From: Candidatus Moraniibacteriota bacterium
Lineage (GTDB): Bacteria > Patescibacteriota > Minisyncoccia > Moranbacterales > UBA11712
Direction: 5' to 3'
Assembly (NCBI GenBank): GCA_030679895.1
Contig: JAUXSN010000007.1
Location: forward strand, 1 to 54,593
Length of the DNA stretch: 54,593 bases
The notes beneath the pieces are model-generated. The model had not been told where the DNA came from. It saw nothing but the letters and a program-made list of their open reading frames with translations, and made no database searches. Below, piece after piece: positions 47,413 through 54,593 of this stretch; position 1 is the stretch's first letter, and each line of letters begins with the position of its first letter. The position numbers and the translations under genes are program-made.

Positions 47413-48525
47413 ATGGGAATTGAAAACCATCCAGAAATAAAAAACGGTTCCGACCCCGAGAAAAATTCCGCGACGAAAAGAAATTCCTTCAAGCAATTCG
47501 CAGGACTGGCTTTAGCGGCCGGTATTTTGACCTTGGGAACAAGCGACTCCGCACTAGCCAAAAAGAGAAGCGAACCTCAAAGGACTGAGACATTTATTTC
47601 TCAAGTTTTAACGAACACTCCGGATCGACAAAAAGAATATCGTCAAAAAATCGACTTTCTGGAAAATTTCTTTTCTAAAAAAATTTTTGAATATTTAGCT
47701 ATCGCTGAAACGCAGTCGCACGAAGCGAAAGGAAAAATCAAAGCGCACCCGCAGCTGAAAGGATTTGAGCAGCTTGGCATCGATCCAAAATTCATGCTGA
47801 AAGTTTTCAGCGAAAAAGACGGTTGTTTTCCAGCTGGGATGATAGACGGTAATGTTGCCGAGCTAAGATACATAAACAAGACTCATGAATCATTTAGCCA
47901 GTACGGAATGGCCGGCAGATTCGCATCCTCAGCCATCGAAAGCCGGCATAAAGACAATATATTATTCTATCGGTCTCCTTATGATCCTCGCAGTCCCGAG
48001 AAAGGGGATCCGGGTGATGCGTTTCAGATTCGGATAATTACCGCTTTCGCGAGCCATGAGGCCGGTCATATGGCGGCGGGTGATTTCAGTAATTCCATGA
48101 CGCCGGAACAGAGGGTCGATTTTTTCTACGAGGTTGCCCATATGTACCACGATTCAAATATACGCGAGACTATCGCCAGCAAAGATTATGTCGATCAAAT
48201 AAATGCCAGGGACGAAAAATCCCAAAACTATCTCGTCGTTTCGGAATACTGGGCAATTTTATGTGAAAGTTATTTAAATAGGCCCGAAGAATTTTTCGCG
48301 ATTGCCTCGAAACAAGAGAATGAATTAGTCCAAAAGTGGCTTCTCAAGGAAAAAGGGAAAGATTTTGATCCCAAAGCGGCACGGGATAAAAGATATTATC
48401 TGACCGAGCAAATGGTGGCCGCTCAAATCGCCAAAGCTAAACAAAGAATGGGAGAAAAAACAAGGCTGACTGCGCCCAAAAAGCATCTTCAAGGAAAAAA
48501 ACCGGCGTTTCCCCGACGGAGATGA
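47413..48525 (+). CDS. Secreted HExxH-motif (putative zinc metallopeptidase-like) protein
   Basis: Signal/TM-like segment FKQFAGLALAAGILTLGTSDSALAKK; ITAFASHEAGHMAAGDF; downstream SEYWAILCESYL. Confidence 0.65.
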   Translation: MGIENHPEIKNGSDPEKNSATKRNSFKQFAGLALAAGILTLGTSDSALAKKRSEPQRTETFISQVLTNTPDRQKEYRQKIDFLENFFSKKIFEYLAIAETQSHEAKGKIKAHPQLKGFEQLGIDPKFMLKVFSEKDGCFPAGMIDGNVAELRYINKTHESFSQYGMAGRFASSAIESRHKDNILFYRSPYDPRSPEKGDPGDAFQIRIITAFASHEAGHMAAGDFSNSMTPEQRVDFFYEVAHMYHDSNIRETIASKDYVDQINARDEKSQNYLVVSEYWAILCESYLNRPEEFFAIASKQENELVQKWLLKEKGKDFDPKAARDKRYYLTEQMVAAQIAKAKQRMGEKTRLTAPKKHLQGKKPAFPRRR

Positions 48526-48555
48526 AGGGCTTTCATGAAATGATAAGGTACGCAA

Positions 48556-48580
48556 CTCAAGGTTTTCCTTGAGCTTTTTT
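48556..48580 (+). terminator. Rho-independent terminator
   Basis: CTCAAGG-TTTT-CCTTGAG-CTTTTTT. Confidence 0.85.
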
Positions 48581-48631
48581 ATTTGAAAAAAAGCCCGGAT
48601 GGGAGTAGGATAAAGGTAGAAATATCACCCA

Positions 48632-49030
48632 ATGGACACATATATTTGGTATCAAAAGCTCCTGAAGCCCTCCTGGGCGCCGCCGAGCTGGCTTTTCGGG
48701 CCAGTGTGGGCGGTTTTATACGCGATTATCGCCGTTTCGTTCGGCGCGGCCGGCTATATGTTTTGGAAAGGCCGGATATCTTTTTTTGTTCTTTTGCCGT
48801 TTATCTTGAATCTGATTTTCAATCTCGCCTTCACTCCCATCCAATTTCGGCTCCAGAACAATCTCCTCGCCGCGGTTGATATTCTGCTCGTCCTCGGAAC
48901 GCTCGTCTGGGCGATGGTGGCAATATATCCCCATGCAAAATGGATTGCGCTGGCGAACATCCCGTATCTCTTGTGGGTGCTGTTTGCAACAATTTTGCAG
49001 CTAACAATTACATATTTGAATTGGAAATAG
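48632..49030 (+). CDS. tspO: TspO/MBR (tryptophan-rich sensory protein) family
   Basis: LLKPSWAPPSWLFGPVWAVLYAIIAVSFG; NLIFNLAFTPIQFRLQNNLLAAVDILLVLGTLVWAM; IPYLLWVLFATILQLTITYLN. Confidence 0.92.
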   Translation: MDTYIWYQKLLKPSWAPPSWLFGPVWAVLYAIIAVSFGAAGYMFWKGRISFFVLLPFILNLIFNLAFTPIQFRLQNNLLAAVDILLVLGTLVWAMVAIYPHAKWIALANIPYLLWVLFATILQLTITYLNWK

Positions 49031-49073
49031 GGGATTCATGAAATTACGTATTTAATTACTTACATATAAACAA

Positions 49074-49658
49074 ATGGCGCTCACTTTCAAAAATTCGACC
49101 AAAAGAGTTCAGACCACGGGAACTGTGACACCGGACAATCTGAACCTGATAAATATTTTGATATGTCCAAAATGCGGCGAGCCGGTACTCGGAGACGCGC
49201 CCGGGCACAAATGCGGGGAATTCAAACGGATGCTCGACAAACTCAGGGCGTTCGACATGCACAACCATCCGGGAGTTTACGATGACATGTACCGAAGGCT
49301 TCTCGATACTTATGAAGACGCCAAGAAATTCTGGCGCGAAAAAGGGCCGGGGAGGCAGATCGAGGAAATAACGCTGCAGTTGAGAAGCCGTGACGCGGAA
49401 GACGCGAGGAAAAGAATGGAAGATGATCCGGGGGACAAGGATGACAAAAAGGACGAAGAGGACCCTCTGAATAAAAGCGGGGAAGAACCCGAAGCTTTCC
49501 AGCGTATGGAAGGACAGGTAAGGTTTACCAAGGACGCTCCCGAAGAGCTCAAGCAGGTCCAGGCAACGGTTGACAAACTGAGAGGGATTTTGGATCGACA
49601 GAAAGCAAGGGACGTAGCAGCAGATGTCATTGAAAAGCTTAAAGGCGGGATAAAATAG
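49074..49658 (+). CDS. Hypothetical charged protein with a small zinc-binding-like knuckle
   Basis: ICPKCGEPVLGDAPGHKCGEF; long acidic/basic low-complexity C-terminal half. Confidence 0.6.
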   Translation: MALTFKNSTKRVQTTGTVTPDNLNLINILICPKCGEPVLGDAPGHKCGEFKRMLDKLRAFDMHNHPGVYDDMYRRLLDTYEDAKKFWREKGPGRQIEEITLQLRSRDAEDARKRMEDDPGDKDDKKDEEDPLNKSGEEPEAFQRMEGQVRFTKDAPEELKQVQATVDKLRGILDRQKARDVAADVIEKLKGGIK

Positions 49659-49760
49659 GAGAAAAAAACAGAAAGTGGTTGTGAAAAGAATCGAAGGCGG
49701 TCTCGAAATCCGCGACTATCGGAGTAAATAAGTTGTCCACAGGGGAGAAGCTTGCCCACA

Positions 49761-49789
49761 TAGTGATATAGTGATAATATATCACTATA
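49761..49789. promoter_or_regulatory. Possible operator upstream of dam
   Basis: TAGTGATA TAGTGATA direct repeat; TATAGTGATA-ATA-TATCACTATA inverted repeat (49767-49789). Confidence 0.55.
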
Positions 49790-49809
49790 AGCAAATTAAA
49801 ATAAAAAAG

Positions 49810-50784
49810 ATGCCAGAAAATAAAGAATTACTAAAAAGTATTGCTACGGAATTTAATGTTCACCCAATTCATTTGAGAATGTTTATGGCTAATTTTAAAT
49901 GCGAACTCGAAAACATAAAATCCGTCTTCGAGAAAAGCAATATTGTCAGTCCGAAACCATTTGTAAAATGGGTTGGCGGAAAAAGACAATTAGCAAAACA
50001 ATTTCGTGATCTCGATCTTTATCCGCCGGATGAATTCAATCCCGAGACAGCGACCTATTTTGAGCCATTCGTCGGAGGAGGAGCAATGTTTTTCGATCTG
50101 TTGCCTCAAGAAGCTGTTTTGTCTGACATGAACCAAGAGTTGGTGATTGCATATAGTGTCATCAAAAAAAATGTTGACGCTTTAATAAAAAAACTCAGAG
50201 AGCATCAGAAAAAAAACAGTAAAGAATATTACCTGAAAATTCGGGCGCAAGAAACGAACAAACTTTCTCCATTGTCCGTGGCTGCGCGCTTCATATATCT
50301 CAATCGCACGGGATTCAATGGACTATATCGGGTGAACCGAAAAGGAATATTCAATGTTCCTTATGGGGACAACAAAAATCCATTGATTTGCGATGAAAAG
50401 AATTTGAGAAAGGTAAATGCCGCTTTGAAAAGTACAAAAATATTTCGGCAGGATTATAAAAAAGTTTTAAACAGTGCAAGAAAAGGCGATTTTATCTATT
50501 TTGATCCGCCCTATTATCCAGTTAGCAAAACTGCTGCCTTTACAAGCTACACAAAGGAGGCCTTTCTGGAAAAAGAGCAAACGGAACTTCGAGATGTTTT
50601 TATGAAGCTTCACAAACAAGGCTGTTTTGTGATGCTTTCCAACTCCGACACGCCATTCATCAACAAGCTATATTCTAATTTAGATAAAAAAATCACAACT
50701 AACAAAGTCTTCGCTGGGCGATCGATTAACTCGAAAGGAAGCGGGAGAGGGAAGATTAGTGAGATTGTGGTAATTAACTATTAG
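49810..50784 (+). CDS. Dam-type DNA adenine methyltransferase (D12 class)
   Basis: PFVKWVGGKRQLAKQF; YFEPFVGGGAMFFDLLPQEAVLSDMNQELV; DFIYFDPPYYPVSKTAAFTSYT. Confidence 0.95.
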   Translation: MPENKELLKSIATEFNVHPIHLRMFMANFKCELENIKSVFEKSNIVSPKPFVKWVGGKRQLAKQFRDLDLYPPDEFNPETATYFEPFVGGGAMFFDLLPQEAVLSDMNQELVIAYSVIKKNVDALIKKLREHQKKNSKEYYLKIRAQETNKLSPLSVAARFIYLNRTGFNGLYRVNRKGIFNVPYGDNKNPLICDEKNLRKVNAALKSTKIFRQDYKKVLNSARKGDFIYFDPPYYPVSKTAAFTSYTKEAFLEKEQTELRDVFMKLHKQGCFVMLSNSDTPFINKLYSNLDKKITTNKVFAGRSINSKGSGRGKISEIVVINY

Positions 50785-50788
50785 TGAA

Positions 50789-51388
50789 ATGAAAATAATT
50801 TTTGATACACTTTTTATTTATTTGGATAGTTTAAAATGGCCAATTACGCTTGGTGTATTTGGATATTATTTTAGAATTGAGTTGAAGCAGATTTTTAAAA
50901 ATGGATTTTTCCTAAAACATGGCAATACCGAACTTAATTTCCCTCAAGTCAATCAAAGCCCGGCGGAAGAAAAAAACAACGAGGAAATCGAAAAAACAAC
51001 CGAAAGTAAAACTCAAGAAGAAATCCAAAATCTTTTGGATGACAATAAAGATAAAGACAATCAAATCTTTAAATTTAAGCTTGAAAAGCATTTTGAGTAT
51101 ACTTATCGCATTATATTTAAATCACAAATTAATTTATTGTTAAAAATGCAAGCCATTACTGATGGCTTCCCCCCACTTCAAATAGGATCGTATTTCCAAG
51201 ACATTCAAAAATCATTTCCCATTTTAAAAAACTCATCAGTGGATCAGTATTTAAAGTTTGTGCTTGACCAAAATTTGATTGATAGAGATAGTACTACTGG
51301 AAAAATTAAATTAACTCCCATAGGTAATTTATTTTTGCAATACATTATATTGAATCAATATAATTTTGAATCTGAAAAAATTATATAA
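50789..51388 (+). CDS. Hypothetical protein with N-terminal TM-like helix, acidic linker and C-terminal winged-helix-like segment
   Basis: ORF between dam and dpnII in the same orientation; C-terminal SSVDQYLKFVLDQNLIDRDSTTGKIKLTPIGNLFLQYI. Confidence 0.6.
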   Translation: MKIIFDTLFIYLDSLKWPITLGVFGYYFRIELKQIFKNGFFLKHGNTELNFPQVNQSPAEEKNNEEIEKTTESKTQEEIQNLLDDNKDKDNQIFKFKLEKHFEYTYRIIFKSQINLLLKMQAITDGFPPLQIGSYFQDIQKSFPILKNSSVDQYLKFVLDQNLIDRDSTTGKIKLTPIGNLFLQYIILNQYNFESEKII

Positions 51389-51417
51389 GCTAATTTTGAT
51401 TTCGCTTATTGAACAAT

Positions 51418-52284
51418 ATGGAAAAAAATTTTGAGAATCTAGTTATCACGTTAAAAAATTCTCTCAAAACCTGGGATTATTTTGTTAATTGGGAAAAGAT
51501 TTTTTCCAATAGCTCAGAATTAGAAATTATTCTCAATAAGCTTAATTACCTCCTAGGAAAAGAAGATTTGAAGGCAGAATTCAAAAAACTATTTGAAACT
51601 AATCCTGACATCGTGAAAGCCTTCCCTGTTTTGCTAGCCGTTCGTGAAAAACAACTTGAAATATTTTCGATCGATGACGGAAGTTCTGAATTTTTTAATT
51701 TTGGCGCAAGCCGAAAAGAAGACGATGGCTTTGAAAAATATTATTCATTTCTTGAAAAATCTAATTTGATAAATCTTTTCAAAAAGGATGGCATCAAAAA
51801 TTTGGTCGATTATGTAATTGGAGTTGAAGTCGGATTAGATAGTAATGGAAGAAAAAACAGGGGAGGTTCTCTCATGGAAAAAATAGTTGAATCGCACATA
51901 AAAAATTTATGCGATTTAAATGGTTTTGAATTTATAGCGCAAGCCAGAGCAACAGACATCCGCAAGAAATGGGGTGTCGAAGTTCAAGTGGATAAATCAG
52001 AAAGAAGTTTTGATTTCGCCGTTTATAATCAGGGTAATGAACAAATAAAATTATTCGAAGTGAATTTCTATAATGGTGGCGGATCAAAATTGAAGGCTGT
52101 TTGTGGAGAATTTAAGAGTTTATACGATGAACTCAAAAGACAAAATATTGATTTCGTTTGGATTACGGATGGGTTGGGTTGGCACACGGCTAAGCGACCA
52201 TTAGAGGAAACATACAATCATAACGAATACGTTTTCAATCTTCATATGATTGAGCAAGGGGTTCTTGGAGAATTAAATTGGTAA
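51418..52284 (+). CDS. DpnII/MboI-family type II restriction endonuclease (predicted GATC)
   Basis: LKTWDYFVNWEKI; FETNPDIVKAFPVLLAVRE; GSLMEKIVESHIKNLC; KSERSFDFAVYN...KLFEVNFYNGGGSKLKAVCGEFKSLYDEL. Confidence 0.9.
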   Translation: MEKNFENLVITLKNSLKTWDYFVNWEKIFSNSSELEIILNKLNYLLGKEDLKAEFKKLFETNPDIVKAFPVLLAVREKQLEIFSIDDGSSEFFNFGASRKEDDGFEKYYSFLEKSNLINLFKKDGIKNLVDYVIGVEVGLDSNGRKNRGGSLMEKIVESHIKNLCDLNGFEFIAQARATDIRKKWGVEVQVDKSERSFDFAVYNQGNEQIKLFEVNFYNGGGSKLKAVCGEFKSLYDELKRQNIDFVWITDGLGWHTAKRPLEETYNHNEYVFNLHMIEQGVLGELNW

Positions 52285-52338
52285 CAAATAAGCGATAATT
52301 AAAATATTCAGTCAGCACGGACTTCAATTTTTTCTATT

Positions 52339-52950
52339 ATGACTCAATATCCAACAGTAAAGCTAAATGTAAATTTAAGGGATGACGAGGCACTCGACGA
52401 TATAGTTGAAAAGCATGAAAGAAATAGAAATATACTTAGGGAGCGCGCTCTTAAGGAGTTTTTAATGGAGAGGCCTGGCACGGGAACAAAAGAGCTGGCA
52501 GCGAACTATAGATATGACGTCGAGACTTTAGCTAACGGGGACTGTGTTTTTGTAACCAGGCCAGTTGCACTTAATAAAGGCTTTGATTTTATTATCCATG
52601 TAACTAATCACGTTTTTTCCAATAATAGAGACTATCCTAGGCATGACGATATATTTAACGATATTAGAAATAAAATTGAATTTGTTGAAGACAAGTTGAA
52701 AGATAATCTAAGAAAGGATTTATACACTATCTTTGAAAAGGTGTATTTTTGTGTGAATACCGATTTAATTTTAGAAAATTTTAAATTATCAGATGAATCT
52801 TTCAATAAACTTCCTGGCTTCAGTTTAGAAATGCTAATAAAGGTTATTAAATGGTTTTTTATTGAACAAGACATTAGATATTGGAATTGGTCTGGAAGAA
52901 AGAAATTCTGGGATTCTTTGGTTGAAATAGTCGGAAAGCCGACGAAATAA
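52339..52950 (+). CDS. Hypothetical protein paired with a DNA methylase
   Basis: Conserved-looking C-terminus IEQDIRYWNWSGRKKFWDSLVEIVGKP; same orientation, 12 nt from the methylase ORF. Confidence 0.6.
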   Translation: MTQYPTVKLNVNLRDDEALDDIVEKHERNRNILRERALKEFLMERPGTGTKELAANYRYDVETLANGDCVFVTRPVALNKGFDFIIHVTNHVFSNNRDYPRHDDIFNDIRNKIEFVEDKLKDNLRKDLYTIFEKVYFCVNTDLILENFKLSDESFNKLPGFSLEMLIKVIKWFFIEQDIRYWNWSGRKKFWDSLVEIVGKPTK

Positions 52951-52962
52951 GAATAAAAAAAA

Positions 52963-53712
52963 ATGAAGAAAGAACTGAAGCTTCATCCTGAAATTTTTGA
53001 TTTGGAATGCACTACTGTTTGGTCATTTCCGCGGCGGGGGAATTGGGCGACGCACAAGTCTGACTGGCGGGGGAATTGGGCGCCGGAGGTGGTGCGTAAT
53101 TTGATTTTGCGCTATTCCAAAGAAAGCGACCATTTGCTTGACTGCATGATTGGTGGGGGAACAACCGCCATTGAAGCCAAAATTTTAAATCGCCATATCA
53201 CTTGTGTTGATGTCAATGACGAAGCCTTAAAACGAACAGCAAAGGCGTTGGAATTTGAAGTAAAGAATAATTCCCGGCAACGAATTAAAAAATGCGACGC
53301 GCGCGACATGGATTTTATAAAAAATGAGGAAATAGATTTTATTCTCACTCATCCGCCTTATGCGGATATTATAAAATATAGCGATGGAAAATTAGCTGAT
53401 GATTTGTCGAATATTCATGATTTGGATAGTTTCGTGGGAGAAATGGAAAAAGTGGCCAAGGAATTATATAGGGTGCTGAGGAAAGGAAAATGTTGTGCAG
53501 TCCTCATCGGCGATACTCGACGCAATAAAATGTATCAGCCCTTAGCATTCAAAGTAATGGACAAATTTTTGAAACAAGGATTTTTACTAAAGGAAGATAT
53601 AATTAAAAGACAACATAATTGCACCGCCACTGGCTTTTGGGTAAACAAATCAAAAGAAAGTAATTTTCTTTTGATTATGCATGAGCACTTGTTTGTTTTT
53701 CAAAAAGTTTAG
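52963..53712 (+). CDS. DNA methyltransferase (N4-C/N6-A type)
   Basis: FPRRGNWATHKSDWRGNWAPEVVRNLILRYS; LLDCMIGGGTTAIEAKILNRHITCVDVN; LTHPPYADIIKY. Confidence 0.85.
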   Translation: MKKELKLHPEIFDLECTTVWSFPRRGNWATHKSDWRGNWAPEVVRNLILRYSKESDHLLDCMIGGGTTAIEAKILNRHITCVDVNDEALKRTAKALEFEVKNNSRQRIKKCDARDMDFIKNEEIDFILTHPPYADIIKYSDGKLADDLSNIHDLDSFVGEMEKVAKELYRVLRKGKCCAVLIGDTRRNKMYQPLAFKVMDKFLKQGFLLKEDIIKRQHNCTATGFWVNKSKESNFLLIMHEHLFVFQKV

Positions 53713-53725
53713 CTTCAGAAACGAG

Positions 53726-53745
53726 ATACGTATTTCCAGCGGGGG
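53726..53745 (+). repeat. Intergenic direct repeat copy 1
   Basis: ATACGTATTTCCAGCGGGGG. Confidence 0.8.
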
Positions 53746-53766
53746 GTAATAATTTTAAATAATAAA

Positions 53767-54360
53767 ATGGGTCGAGAGGCAATTATTGAAAAATTAGACA
53801 AAGAATTGAGGAACGATATAAAAAACGAGTGTCGGGTTGTTTATATTTTATCTAGAGTCAGAAAAATTTTAGATTACGAAAAAGCTGACAATAAAATTTT
53901 GCGTTTTTATTGCAATTGGGTTTTGCATATTAACTTGGAGCATAAAAATACAACACTATTTATATCAAAAATGTTTGATTCGTGTATTGATTTTTCGAAA
54001 AGTGAGAAAGATATTGCTCGCGAAATGAAATCTTGTCAGTCTGATTTTTTTAAACTTAACGATCTTAAAGATGATTTAAGAAAATTTTTTGAAAATCATG
54101 ATTTACCACTTTTTTTAGTAAATAAAAATAGATACTGGATTAATTTTATAAAGTTACTTCTAGAAATAATCGAGGAATGTCCAGTTATCTGCATCGGGAG
54201 TTCAGAGAAAATAAGAAGTTTAGAATTGGTAAAAAATGATAAGGGAACATATTGTTACAAATTCAGCCTTACTAATTCAAAGAATAAGCCAGTAATCAAA
54301 TTAAAGTTTAAATCTAACCTTTCCCAACATCCAATATCAGGAAAACAGCCTGGGATTTAA
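53767..54360 (+). CDS. Hypothetical protein
   Basis: Uninterrupted 197-aa ORF, AT-rich, same orientation as neighbours; no family recognised. Confidence 0.5.
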   Translation: MGREAIIEKLDKELRNDIKNECRVVYILSRVRKILDYEKADNKILRFYCNWVLHINLEHKNTTLFISKMFDSCIDFSKSEKDIAREMKSCQSDFFKLNDLKDDLRKFFENHDLPLFLVNKNRYWINFIKLLLEIIEECPVICIGSSEKIRSLELVKNDKGTYCYKFSLTNSKNKPVIKLKFKSNLSQHPISGKQPGI

Positions 54361-54391
54361 GCTTTTCTAAAGTTTAACTTAAGGAATAAGA

Positions 54392-54426
54392 GAAATACGT
54401 ATTTAAATACGTATTTCCGGCGGGGG
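54392..54426. repeat. Perfect 26-bp palindrome merging into intergenic direct repeat copy 2
   Basis: GAAATACGTATTTAAATACGTATTTC (54392-54417); ATACGTATTTCCGGCGGGGG (54407-54426). Confidence 0.85.
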
Positions 54427-54443
54427 AATGGTAAATACAAGTT

Positions 54444-54593
54444 ATGGATCTGAAATCAACTTATAACAAAATTGCCAAAGATTGGACAGGAGATCATTTC
54501 AAAGACACTTGGTGGATTGATGGAACTGATAAATTTCTTTCGCTTTTGAAGCCGAAGGCATCAATTTTGGATGTTGGTTGCGGAAGCGGCTAT
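54444..54593 (+). CDS. Class I SAM-dependent methyltransferase, truncated by window end
   Basis: MDLKSTYNKIAKDWTGDHFKDTWWIDGTDKFLSLLKPKASILDVGCGSGY. Confidence 0.8.
   Translation, partial: MDLKSTYNKIAKDWTGDHFKDTWWIDGTDKFLSLLKPKASILDVGCGSGY

Noticed and set aside
49733-49741. DnaA-box-like TTGTCCACA
   Set aside because: Single good match with one weaker neighbour (TTGCCCACA); no dnaA/dnaN or AT-rich unwinding region nearby, so not called as an origin.
53026-53080. Duplicated GGCGGGGGAATTGGGCG within the methylase ORF
   Set aside because: Best explained by the RGNWATH...RGNWAPE protein motif that I recognise as typical of this methylase family, not by a DNA-level repeat, although it resembles the nearby intergenic GCGGGGG repeats.
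53713-54443. Integron attC-like sites between the terminal accessory genes
   Set aside because: No RYYYAAC/GTTRRRY core pair could be matched; kept only as an unexplained repeat and palindrome.
1-54593. tRNA genes
   Set aside because: No cloverleaf with a GGTTCRA-type T-arm found by eye; a tRNAscan run would be needed to exclude them.

Overview
This 54.6-kb window looks like a chromosomal segment of a Candidate Phyla Radiation (Patescibacteria/Parcubacteria-like) bacterium. That placement is inferred from compact and shortened housekeeping proteins and gene content, not from a marker tree. Nearly all genes are on the + strand; aspS is the main exception. Main blocks: a membrane-anchored Clp-type AAA+ ATPase; an aminoacyl-tRNA synthetase block (pheS, pheT, valS, proS, aspS) with ispH; glyA; an AT-rich accessory island (ParB-like protein, GNAT remnant, DMT transporter, DUF2156, Cys-rich membrane protein, histidine kinase N-terminus); nucleotide-sugar dehydrogenase, REC-REC protein and MFS; YbaK, scpA, scpB, a D-Ala-D-Ala carboxypeptidase and mraY; a lower-glycolysis block (pgk, eno, gpmI, PfkB kinase, ADP-forming acetyl-CoA synthetase); a pseudo-receiver protein, recJ and RNase H; rnpB (RNase P RNA); a surface polysaccharide cluster (sugar transferase, DedA, three GT4s, Wzz-like, DUF4012, MurJ); and a terminal accessory/defence region with a GATC-type Dam/DpnII restriction-modification system, a second DNA methylase and several unknown proteins. 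The most unusual signal is repeat structure: (i) several loci built from degenerate 7-nt words, often paired as inverted arrays with permuted word order and placed at gene 3' ends; (ii) short perfect palindromes with 1-3 nt spacers at stop codons, one of which occurs twice inside pheT in two different reading frames. Both resemble mobile or expanding small elements.
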